Part shown: in pieces, positions 1-5,085 of the stretch
How positions within the stretch are numbered: position 1 is the first letter of the stretch
Layout of the letters: every line of letters begins with the position of its first letter
Assembly: GCA_031277155.1 (NCBI GenBank)
Contig: JAITMW010000049.1
Span: forward strand, 1-5,466
Reading direction: 5' to 3'
Length of the DNA: 5,466 bases
From: Clostridiales bacterium
GTDB lineage: Bacteria > Bacillota > Clostridia > Lachnospirales > WRAX01
Position numbers and translations under genes: made by a program
Notes under the pieces: generated by a model
Seen by the model: only the letters and a program-made list of their open reading frames with translations
What the model was told of the DNA's origin: nothing
The model's database searches: none

Positions 1-189
1 GTAACCCTTGAAGATTTCGGTCTGACATATCCCCTCACAGTTGAAGATTTGGTTGACAATTGGGAGAAGGTAAATGCATTGTGGAATGTTTTTGACCTTA
101 GTGAACAAACCTTTATTCATCATGCCGCACCTCACGGCGGTCCAGATGTAAACAGCCGGGATAACGAACCAACCACTACCAACGAATAA
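1..189 (+). CDS. C-terminal end of an unrecognised protein (5' partial)
   Basis: Frame 1 is open from the left edge to a TAA at 187-189 and gives the last 62 residues of a protein whose start lies outside the window. The visible part has a mixed, acidic segment (residues 4-36, with LEDFGLTYPL and VEDLVDNWEK) and then a polar tail ending NEPTTTNE that is probably disordered. I recognise no domain or family motif, and no membrane segment or signal is visible in this piece. The frame is somewhat richer in A+T than the downstream genes. The 10-bp sequence AACCAACCAC occurs at 167-176 inside the tail and again at 188-197 across the stop, a 21-bp spacing that keeps frame and suggests local duplication at the gene end. 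It is convergent with bioY. It is called coding because the frame is open with plausible composition, but a fragment this short could be a chance frame. Confidence 0.5.
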   Translation, partial: VTLEDFGLTYPLTVEDLVDNWEKVNALWNVFDLSEQTFIHHAAPHGGPDVNSRDNEPTTTNE

Positions 190-384
190 CCAACCACGGG
201 GCATCGGCTGAATTGGCATATGCCCTTGCAGCGGCTCTGCAAACGCTTCACCGGTGGTGTCCTGTGCTTTCGCTTTGCGACAGTGACCGAAAGTCAGTTT
301 GCCGCAGGCCAACCACAAAGGCAGTCTACAGGCGACCTTTAAACGGAATCCGGAGGCTGTGCTGGCGATGATAGCGGAGCAAGC
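190..384. other. Gene-free region between convergent genes; possible dispersed intergenic element
   Basis: No convincing gene lies between the stop of the left-edge frame and the stop of bioY. The stretch holds several short palindromic units: GGGCAT/ATGCCC (199-204 with 220-225), GGCATATGCC (215-224), TTGCAG/CTGCAA (226-231 with 237-242), CACCGGTG (249-256) and CTTTCG/CGAAAG (267-272 with 288-293). None is followed by a T-run, so no clear terminator is seen for either flanking gene. Read on the minus strand in one frame, it gives protein-like fragments broken by stops, for example RIPFKGRL, stop, TAFVVGLRQTDFRSL. I recall similar fragments from spurious ORFs in gut Clostridia, which would fit a dispersed repeat. 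That recollection is unverified, and no second copy exists in this window. Confidence 0.35.
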
Positions 385-927
385 CTATTGATTCCGCACC
401 ATTTCGCCCAATGCTCTTATGCGCTTGCCCATTGTGGTCAGCACCACCAGCTGTACGGCGGCATTGGGCAAAAAGGGCAGCACAACAGCGACAAAGGCCG
501 TGGGCAGGCTGTTTTGTGTGACGGCGGCAAAATATAGCATACCGGCCAGGAAATTTATGACAAGGGCGGAGATTGCGCCAAGAAACAGCAGGGGCGGGCG
601 GCCCTTTTTTGCTGCCAGGCCCACCAGGGTGGCCATAATGGGGAATGACAGGATAAAGCCGCCCGAAGGCCCCGCGATATGGCCTATGCCGCCGCCAAAG
701 AGCGCAAAAACAGGCGCGCCGGCGGCACCCAGCAGCACATAGACCACCACGGCCATGGTGCCGCGCTTTGCGCCCAGCACAATGCCCGCCAGCATAATAG
801 CCCAAGTTTGCAGGGTTTGCGGCACAGGCCCCAAGGGTATGGCAATTTGCGCGCAAATCGCGATAAAGGCCGCGAAAATGGCCATGCGGCAAAGGTCGCT
901 GTTGGAAATATCATGTTTTTTTATCAT
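385..927 (-). CDS. bioY: Biotin transporter BioY (S component of an ECF transporter)
   Basis: This is a 180-residue membrane protein of usual BioY length. BioY binds biotin in the cytoplasmic membrane and normally works with the shared ECF ATPases and EcfT; none of those genes is in the window. After a short polar N-terminus (1-13), hydrophobic segments can be placed near 15-30, 42-54, 57-78, 91-106, 112-134 and 142-165. Family motifs are clear: PVPQTLQT (35-42), a glycine-rich run after LGAKRG, GAPVFA (70-75) and GGGIGHIAGPSGGF (78-91). The ATG at 927 is chosen because the longer in-frame extension to 1068 is the tRNA-Leu gene read as protein. No good Shine-Dalgarno precedes it; the nearest G-run (943-947) is about 15 nt away and lies inside a hairpin. 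No separate promoter is evident, so it may be expressed by read-through from the tRNA promoter. No inverted repeat resembling a BirA operator was found. Confidence 0.93.
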   Translation of the reverse strand: MIKKHDISNSDLCRMAIFAAFIAICAQIAIPLGPVPQTLQTWAIMLAGIVLGAKRGTMAVVVYVLLGAAGAPVFALFGGGIGHIAGPSGGFILSFPIMATLVGLAAKKGRPPLLFLGAISALVINFLAGMLYFAAVTQNSLPTAFVAVVLPFLPNAAVQLVVLTTMGKRIRALGEMVRNQ

Positions 928-937
928 ATCGGCACCA

Positions 938-975
938 AACAACCCCCGACAAGCATTGAATTGTCGGGGGTTGTT
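938..975 (-). terminator. Perfect 15-bp hairpin between tRNA-Leu and bioY (terminator or attenuator)
   Basis: AACAACCCCCGACAA (938-952) and its exact reverse complement (961-975) flank an 8-nt loop. On the minus strand the hairpin begins 4 nt after the tRNA 3' end, and its descending arm ends GGGGGTTGTT followed by TGG, so it is moderately T-rich but has no long T-run. Its placement fits intrinsic termination of the tRNA transcript. Because it ends 10 nt before the bioY start codon, it would also control read-through into bioY. The plus-strand side lacks a proper T-run. Confidence 0.7.
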
Positions 976-979
976 GCTA

Positions 980-1063
980 TGCAGCCGACAGGACTTGAAC
1001 CTGCACGGGAAATCTCCCACAAGATCCTTAGTCTTGCGCGTATACCAGTTCCGCCACGGCTGC
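980..1063 (-). tRNA. tRNA-Leu, anticodon AAG
   Basis: This is an 84-nt class II tRNA on the minus strand. The acceptor stem is GCAGCCG with CGGCTGC and discriminator A73; CCA is not encoded. The D arm has stem GCG/CGC and a GG-containing loop. The anticodon stem CAAGA/TCTTG closes the loop CTAAGGA, so U33 is followed by AAG and G37. The long variable arm has stem GGGA/TCCC, and the T arm is GCAGG-TTCAAGT-CCTGT. The long variable arm and G37 fit a leucine tRNA for CUN codons. Anticodon AAG would read CUU, and also CUC if A34 is edited to inosine; most bacteria use GAG here. It has its own consensus promoter immediately upstream. Confidence 0.95.
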
Positions 1064-1073
1064 GACATGTAGC

Positions 1074-1103
1074 ATTATATCATTTTGGGCAGGGAAATGT
1101 CAA
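1074..1103 (-). promoter_or_regulatory. Sigma-A-type promoter of tRNA-Leu
   Basis: On the minus strand, TTGACA (1103-1098) and TATAAT (1079-1074) are perfect consensus boxes 18 bp apart, and a TG one base upstream of the -10 adds an extended -10 element. The predicted start is near 1067, about 4 nt before the mature tRNA 5' end. It is divergent from the rpsO promoter, with 36 bp between the two -35 boxes. Confidence 0.9.
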
Positions 1104-1139
1104 GGGGAAATTTGAATTGGGCGAATTTCGCAAAAGTGC

Positions 1140-1168
1140 TTGCAAAATGCGGCATTGTGTGGTAGAAT
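1140..1168 (+). promoter_or_regulatory. Extended -10 promoter of rpsO-pnp
   Basis: TTGCAA (1140-1145, four of six consensus bases) and TAGAAT (1163-1168, five of six) are 17 bp apart. TG at 1160-1161 supplies the extended -10 element. The predicted start is near 1175, leaving about 100 nt of leader before the rpsO ATG. Confidence 0.75.
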
Positions 1169-1173
1169 ATCAG

Positions 1174-1225
1174 GGCTATGTGCAAAGCTGCAAAGCCGAT
1201 ATTAGGAAATTGGGGTTCCTCGGCC
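1174..1225 (+). promoter_or_regulatory. Structured rpsO leader, candidate S15 autoregulatory site
   Basis: The leader can fold as a possible three-way junction. The outer stem is GGCT (1174-1177) with GGCC (1222-1225), including one U-G pair. Hairpin one is TGCA (1181-1184) with TGCA (1189-1192), and hairpin two is AGGAA (1204-1208) with TTCCT (1216-1220). An alternative fold pairs GGCT (1174-1177) with AGCC (1194-1197), or extends hairpin two with GCCG (1195-1198) and CGGC (1221-1224). S15 is known to repress its own mRNA through different leader folds in several bacteria, often mimicking its three-way junction site on 16S rRNA. Whether this leader binds S15 is inference. Confidence 0.4.
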
Positions 1226-1273
1226 GTTTCTTGATATACGGGACAATAATATTTTTTAGGAGGAGAAAGAAAG

Positions 1274-1534
1274 ATGGCAATTGACAAAAAAGCAATTGTT
1301 GAGAAATTTGGCAGAAGCCCCGAAGACACGGGCTCGCCTGAGGTGCAGGTGGCGCTTTTGACAGAGCGCATAAATCATCTGACAGAGCATCTGAAGATTC
1401 ATAAAAAAGACCATCACTCCAGGCGCGGCCTTTTGATGATGGTTGGACAAAGGCGCGGCCTTTTGGATTATATCATGAAAAAAGATATTGAGGGCTATCG
1501 CAATTTGATTGCGGCTCTTGGTATCAGGAAATAA
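1274..1534 (+). CDS. rpsO: 30S ribosomal protein S15
   Basis: The 86-residue product has typical S15 length. S15 binds the central domain of 16S rRNA early in 30S assembly and forms part of an intersubunit bridge. The conserved core is visible: TGSPEVQVALLTERI (19-33) and the following LTEHLKIHKKDHHSRRGLL stretch (36-54), then GQRRGLLDYI (58-67) and a basic C-terminus. H43, D46 and S49 fall in the conserved loop that contacts rRNA. The start is well supported by AGGAGGAG at 1258-1265, with AGGAGG ending 10 nt before the ATG. It is the first gene after the promoter at 1140-1168 and is followed 32 bp later by pnp, the widespread rpsO-pnp order. Confidence 0.98.
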   Translation: MAIDKKAIVEKFGRSPEDTGSPEVQVALLTERINHLTEHLKIHKKDHHSRRGLLMMVGQRRGLLDYIMKKDIEGYRNLIAALGIRK

Positions 1535-1566
1535 AAACGGCGGGCAACGCCCTACAGGAGAAAAAC

Positions 1567-3810
1567 ATGTATAGAACTTATGAATTAGAATTGGCCGGCA
1601 GCCTTTTAAAAGTCGAGGTTGGCCGCGTTGCGGAGCTGGCCGGCGGTGCCTGCGTTGTGCGCTATGGCGATACGGTGGTGCTTTGCACGGCCACGGCATC
1701 AGAAAAGCCCCGGACAGGCATTGATTTTTTTCCGCTGTCTTGTGATTATGAAGAAAGGCTTTATGCCGTGGGCAAGATTCCCGGCGGCTTCATCAAGCGC
1801 GAAGGCAGACCAACGGAAAACGCGGTGCTTAGCTCCCGTTTGATAGACAGGCCCATAAGGCCCCTTTTCCCCGACAATATGCGCAATGATGTGGCGGTGG
1901 TGGCCACTGTGTGGTCTGTGGACCAAGACCACGCCCCCGAAGTTGCCGCGATGATAGGCGCAAACATCGCCCTTGCCATATCCGACATACCTTTTGGCGG
2001 CCCTGTTGGCTCTGTTAATATGGGTCTGGTGGACGGCGAATTGATTGTTAATCCCGATGCCCAGCAGCGGGAAAACAGCCTGCTGGCGCTGACTGTTTCA
2101 TCCACGAAAAATAAGGTGATGATGATTGAGGCGGGCGCTGATGAAGTGCCCGAAGATGTGATGTACAAGGCCATTATGCGCGCCCACGAGGAAAATGTGC
2201 GCATTGTGGAATTTATCGAAAGCATCGCCGCCATAGAGGCAAAGCCCAAGCGCGAATTTGAAAAGATTGAGATACCGGCGGAGATTTTTGACGCTGTGAA
2301 GGATTTTGTAGGCGACGCGCGCATGGAGGCCGCCGTCTTTTTTGACCAAAAGCAGCTGCGCGACGCGGCTGTGGGGCAGATAAAAGAAGAGGCCACAGAG
2401 GCTTTGGCGCCCAAATTTGCCGATATGGAGCCCGAAGAGGCCGCAAAGTGGATAAACGAGGCAATTTATAAATTCGAAAAGCAAACCGTGCGCCGCATGA
2501 TTTTAAAGCAGTCCAAACGGCCCGACAATCGCGGGCTTGACAAAATACGCAGGCTTCATTCCGAAGTGGACGTAATTCCCCGCGTGCATGGCTCCGCAAT
2601 TTTTGCCCGGGGCCAGACACAGGTGCTGACAGTCACTACTTTGGCATCCATGAGCAATGTCCAACGTCTGGACGGCCTGGATTTGGGCGAAGAAATGAAG
2701 CGTTATATGCATCATTACAACTTCCCCAGCTTTTCTGTGGGCGAAACGCGCCCATCCCGCGGCCCCGGCCGCCGCGAAATTGGCCATGGCGCCTTGGCGG
2801 AGCGCGCGCTGCTGCCCGTTTTGCCGCCGGAAGAAGATTTTCCGTATGCCATCCGCCTTGTGTCCGAGGTGGTCAGCTCCAACGGCTCCACCTCCCAGGC
2901 CAGCGTATGCGGTAGCTCCCTTTCCCTTATGGCGGCGGGTGTGCCCATAAAGCGCGCCGTGGCGGGCATTTCCGTGGGCCTGATAACCGACGACGATGGG
3001 GCCGGCGACTATGTCCTGCTCACCGACATCCAAGGCATTGAGGACTTTTTCGGTGATATGGACTTTAAAGTGGCCGGCACAACCCAGGGCATCACCGCCA
3101 TACAAATGGACATCAAGATTGACGGCTTGACCCCCGAAATCATCAAGGCTTCGCTGGAGCAATGCCGAGATTCGCGCATTGTGATTCTGGAAGAATCCAT
3201 GAACAAAGCCATCGACACACATCGCCCGCAAATTTCGCAATATGCGCCCAAAATCGTTATGGTGCAAATCGACCCCGACAAAATGGGCGAAGTTATTGGG
3301 CCGCGCGGCAAGGTCATCCATCGCATCATCGAAGAATGTGGCGGCGAAAAGCTGGAAAACGGCGGCATAACCATAGACACCATGGACGACGGCAAAATTT
3401 ATGTGGTCGGCTATGATATGGACAATATCCAAAAGGCCGTTGACATCATCAACACCATTGTGTTGGAGCCCGAGGTAGGCAAAATCTACAACGGCAAAGT
3501 TGTGCGCATCATGGATTTTGGCGCCTTTGTGGAAATCGCGCCCGAAAAAGACGGGCTTGTGCATATTTCGCAATTGTCCATGGGACGCCTTGATAAAGTG
3601 GAAAATGCCGTAAAAATCGGCGATATGATTGACGTTAAACTTATGGAAATTGACGACCAAGGCAGGCTTAACTTCTCGCACAAGGCCACATTGCCCGGCG
3701 TAAAGCCCGAGGACCTTGTTGTGAAAAGGCCGCCCAGACCGTCCAGACCCGGCGGCGGCAGACCCCCCGGCGGCGGCGACAGAGGGCGCAAACCCGAAGG
3801 CAGGAGGTAG
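1567..3810 (+). CDS. pnp: Polyribonucleotide nucleotidyltransferase (PNPase)
   Basis: PNPase degrades RNA 3' to 5' by phosphorolysis, releasing nucleoside diphosphates, and can add tails in reverse. It acts as a cytoplasmic trimer. Domains in order: first RNase PH-like core (about 5-140), linker and helical domain (about 145-310), second RNase PH core (about 320-550), KH (about 564-625, GxxG loop GPRG at 578-581) and S1 (about 637-707). The active site is present: R402-R403 and the STS triplet at 441-443 for phosphate, and D493, D499 and K501 in the IEDFFGDMDFK stretch. The middle phosphate-loop residue is Thr (T442), whereas E. coli has Ser. At 747 residues it is longer than the usual 700 or so, because of an Arg/Pro/Gly-rich tail (719-747) that is probably disordered and may bind RNA. 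AGGAG at 1556-1560 lies 6 nt before the ATG. A small GGGC/GCCC hairpin (1542-1552) sits in the gap after rpsO and could be a processing site. Confidence 0.98.
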   Translation: MYRTYELELAGSLLKVEVGRVAELAGGACVVRYGDTVVLCTATASEKPRTGIDFFPLSCDYEERLYAVGKIPGGFIKREGRPTENAVLSSRLIDRPIRPLFPDNMRNDVAVVATVWSVDQDHAPEVAAMIGANIALAISDIPFGGPVGSVNMGLVDGELIVNPDAQQRENSLLALTVSSTKNKVMMIEAGADEVPEDVMYKAIMRAHEENVRIVEFIESIAAIEAKPKREFEKIEIPAEIFDAVKDFVGDARMEAAVFFDQKQLRDAAVGQIKEEATEALAPKFADMEPEEAAKWINEAIYKFEKQTVRRMILKQSKRPDNRGLDKIRRLHSEVDVIPRVHGSAIFARGQTQVLTVTTLASMSNVQRLDGLDLGEEMKRYMHHYNFPSFSVGETRPSRGPGRREIGHGALAERALLPVLPPEEDFPYAIRLVSEVVSSNGSTSQASVCGSSLSLMAAGVPIKRAVAGISVGLITDDDGAGDYVLLTDIQGIEDFFGDMDFKVAGTTQGITAIQMDIKIDGLTPEIIKASLEQCRDSRIVILEESMNKAIDTHRPQISQYAPKIVMVQIDPDKMGEVIGPRGKVIHRIIEECGGEKLENGGITIDTMDDGKIYVVGYDMDNIQKAVDIINTIVLEPEVGKIYNGKVVRIMDFGAFVEIAPEKDGLVHISQLSMGRLDKVENAVKIGDMIDVKLMEIDDQGRLNFSHKATLPGVKPEDLVVKRPPRPSRPGGGRPPGGGDRGRKPEGRR
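3802..3808 (+). promoter_or_regulatory. Perfect Shine-Dalgarno sequence overlapping the pnp stop, stranded from dut
   Basis: AGGAGGT matches the 16S 3' end over 7 nt, but the next start codon (dut, 3857) is 48 nt further on. It may simply be the two AGG Arg codons ending pnp. If the hairpin at 3810-3843 forms, the site would be brought to about 15 nt from the dut ATG. Function is inferred. Confidence 0.35.
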
Positions 3811-3832
3811 GGGCGGCGTGTAGGGGCGGCGT
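3807..3832 (+). repeat. Perfect 13-bp tandem duplication at the pnp stop
   Basis: GTAGGGGCGGCGT occurs twice without a gap (3807-3819 and 3820-3832). The first copy contains the pnp TAG stop (3808-3810). Each copy carries the GGGGCGGC arm that can pair with the inverted copy at 3836-3843. Confidence 0.92.
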
Positions 3833-3843
3833 CATGCCGCCCC
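3810..3843 (+). repeat. GC-rich inverted repeat with two alternative 5' arms, pnp-dut junction
   Basis: GCCGCCCC (3836-3843) pairs perfectly over 8 bp with GGGGCGGC at 3823-3830 (5-nt loop) or with the duplicate at 3810-3817 (18-nt loop). No T-run follows, so this is not a typical terminator. It could protect the pnp 3' end, be a processing site, or shape dut translation. GGGGCGGC-type palindromes with GTAG ahead of them resemble dispersed intergenic repeats I recall from Clostridia, which I cannot confirm here. Confidence 0.8.
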
Positions 3844-3856
3844 GTCCCCACACAAA

Positions 3857-4333
3857 ATGGGCTTTTTTATACAACAATTGGAAGACGCAAAAGACCTGCC
3901 GTTGCCGCAATATATGACAGAAGGCGCGGCAGGCATGGATTTATGCGCCCATGTTCATGGCGAATTGGTGATAAGGCCGCGCCAAAGGGTGGCCGTGCCC
4001 TGCGGCTTCAAAATGGCCATGCCCACTGGTTATGAAGCGCAAATTCGCCCCAGAAGCGGCCTTGGCCTAAAGCACGGCATATCCATGCCCAACGCCCCCG
4101 GCACAATTGATGCGGACTATCGCGGCGAAATCAGCGTATTGCTGATAAACCACGGCGACGAGGACTTTGTAATACGCCGCGGCGACAGAATTGCCCAGAT
4201 GATAATCAACAAAATAGAGCGCATAGATTTTCAGCATGTCAAAGACCTGCCCAAAAGCCAACGCGGCGACGCCGGTTTTGGCTCAACGGGCTTGGCGCAA
4301 GAAAAAAATCTTGACAAATTGGGCAATATATGA
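3857..4333 (+). CDS. dut: dUTP diphosphatase (trimeric dUTPase)
   Basis: The enzyme hydrolyses dUTP to dUMP and pyrophosphate, keeping uracil out of DNA and supplying dUMP for thymidylate synthesis. The 158-residue product shows all five motifs of the homotrimeric family: AAGMDL (24-29), PRSGLG (65-70), PGTIDADYRGE (81-91, with catalytic Asp D85), RRGDRIAQ (107-114) and RGDAGFGSTG (136-145). An extra 13 residues follow motif 5; their DNA overlaps the rplU promoter. The ATG at 3857 is the only plausible start, since the in-frame stop at 3821-3823 leaves no other ATG, GTG or TTG before it and the strand leading to motif 1 begins here. No Shine-Dalgarno precedes it; the 13 nt upstream are C/A-rich, after a strong hairpin. 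It lies 46 bp after pnp and is probably cotranscribed with it. No terminator separates it from the rplU leader. Confidence 0.96.
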   Translation: MGFFIQQLEDAKDLPLPQYMTEGAAGMDLCAHVHGELVIRPRQRVAVPCGFKMAMPTGYEAQIRPRSGLGLKHGISMPNAPGTIDADYRGEISVLLINHGDEDFVIRRGDRIAQMIINKIERIDFQHVKDLPKSQRGDAGFGSTGLAQEKNLDKLGNI

Positions 4334-4339
4334 TATAAT
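4311..4339 (+). promoter_or_regulatory. Perfect consensus promoter of rplU-prp-rpmA
   Basis: TTGACA (4311-4316) and TATAAT (4334-4339) are exact consensus boxes with 17-bp spacing. TG at 4331-4332 gives an extended -10 and is itself part of the dut TGA stop. The -35 lies in the last codons of dut (L152 to K154). The predicted start is near 4346. This predicts very strong transcription, held in check, if at all, after initiation. Confidence 0.95.
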
Positions 4340-4345
4340 CACTCT

Positions 4346-4412
4346 TCGTGTAACAGCCGCACGGCAATAGGCCATAATCCGCTTGTAAGCGAGCCTATGC
4401 CGGCGAGCATAA
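4346..4412 (+). promoter_or_regulatory. L21-type ribosomal protein leader RNA
   Basis: The leader folds into a long stem: CGGC (4362-4365) plus ATAGGC (4367-4372) with GCCTAT (4393-4398) plus GCCG (4399-4402), and a single bulged A at 4366. Inside is a second hairpin, CGCT (4380-4383) and AGCG (4388-4391), with loop TGTA. The upstream GTGTAACAGCCGC and this shape fit my memory of the L21 leader family found before rplU in Bacillus subtilis and relatives, thought to allow feedback by a ribosomal protein. No T-run follows, so control would be at translation or stability, not simple intrinsic termination. Confidence 0.75.
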
Positions 4413-4431
4413 TTGAAAGAAGGTATAAAAT

Positions 4432-4743
4432 ATGTACGCAATTATCGAAACAGGCGGCAAACAGTATAATGTGCGCGTAGGCGACGCCATCAAAGTGGAA
4501 AAGCTGGACGCAAACCCCGGCGAAATCATAACTTTTGACAAGGTCCTTTTGGTTTCGGCTGACGGCGCATCCAAAATAGGCACGCCATATCTAGAAGGCA
4601 TCTCCGTCACGGCCTCTGTGACAGACCAAGGCAAGGCCAAAAAGGTTGTCGTCTACAAATATAAGGCCAAAAAGGGATATCGCAAGAAAAAAGGCCACAG
4701 GCAACCCTTCACCAGCCTTAAAATCGAAACCATAAGCCGCTAA
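4432..4743 (+). CDS. rplU: 50S ribosomal protein L21
   Basis: The 103-residue product has the usual L21 length; L21 binds 23S rRNA in the large subunit. It begins with the typical MYAIIETGGKQY (1-12) and VGDAIKVEKL (16-25), and ends in the basic family signature KYKAKKGYRKKKGHRQPF (77-94) that contacts rRNA. AAGAAGG (4417-4423) gives a Shine-Dalgarno 8 nt before the ATG. It is the first gene of the rplU-prp-rpmA operon, driven by the consensus promoter overlapping dut and preceded by an L21-type leader. Confidence 0.98.
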   Translation: MYAIIETGGKQYNVRVGDAIKVEKLDANPGEIITFDKVLLVSADGASKIGTPYLEGISVTASVTDQGKAKKVVVYKYKAKKGYRKKKGHRQPFTSLKIETISR

Positions 4744-4750
4744 TGCATCA

Positions 4751-5068
4751 ATGATTAAGGTATTGCTGTATTACAACAAAAATCAGGATATATATCGCTT
4801 CAAGGTGCTAAATCACGGCCAAGACATTGTGTGCGCCGGCGTTTCCGCCCTTGTCATAACCTGCGCCAACTTCATCCAAAGCCAATTTAATCTGGATGTG
4901 GTGCAAAAACACAGGGACACAGGCTATATCGACTTTGAAATCGGCGAGATAAAGCGCGGCGGCCGCAACCATGCCGCAAATCTCATCATAGACAACATGG
5001 TCTTTGGCCTGCGCCTGATAGAAGAAAGCTATGGCGATGATATCCAAATACACACGAAGCATGAATGA
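4751..5068 (+). CDS. prp: Ribosomal-processing cysteine protease Prp, with a shortened active-site segment
   Basis: Prp removes the N-terminal extension of L27 so that L27 can enter the ribosome. The 105-residue product is recognised by DIVCAGVSAL (25-34) with the nucleophile Cys at C28, by its conserved place between rplU and rpmA, and by the C-terminal helix VFGLRLIEESYGDDI (84-98). In characterised relatives the catalytic His lies in a GHA motif 12 residues before this Cys, as I recall the Staphylococcus and Bacillus proteins. Here the only nearby His is H22, 6 residues before the Cys, in LNHGQDIVC, so about six residues are missing. H22 either replaces the usual His or aligns with a non-catalytic position. 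The start is 7 nt after the rplU stop and has no Shine-Dalgarno, which suggests translational coupling. The frame is intact. Confidence 0.9.
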   Translation: MIKVLLYYNKNQDIYRFKVLNHGQDIVCAGVSALVITCANFIQSQFNLDVVQKHRDTGYIDFEIGEIKRGGRNHAANLIIDNMVFGLRLIEESYGDDIQIHTKHE

Positions 5069-5085
5069 AAGCGAGGTGCAAAACA

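Noticed and set aside
897..966. A separate bioY promoter (TTGTCG, 18 bp, TATGAT)
   Set aside because: The -10 would overlap the start codon and put the transcript start inside the gene, and the -35 matches only three bases well.
938..975. BirA operator controlling bioY
   Set aside because: BirA sites have TTGTTAACC-type half-sites facing a spacer; this inverted repeat has a different sequence and orientation and fits a hairpin better.
925..1068. A 47-residue N-terminal extension of BioY in the same frame
   Set aside because: It is the tRNA-Leu gene and the hairpin read as protein; BioY homologues start near the ATG at 927.
2503..3681. A 392-codon open frame antisense to pnp
   Set aside because: It lies wholly opposite a conserved, fully explained gene, has no family motif and arises from the codon bias of pnp.
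3823..3843. Intrinsic terminator between pnp and dut
   Set aside because: The hairpin is strong but the next bases are GTCCCCACAC, with no T-run on the transcript.
4743..4745. ATG overlapping the rplU stop as the prp start
   Set aside because: It is in another frame; the Prp product reads only from the ATG at 4751.
5065..5085. Upstream in-frame ATG giving L27 seven extra residues
   Set aside because: It overlaps the prp end, lacks a well-placed Shine-Dalgarno, and the product from 5086 matches the known L27 precursor start.
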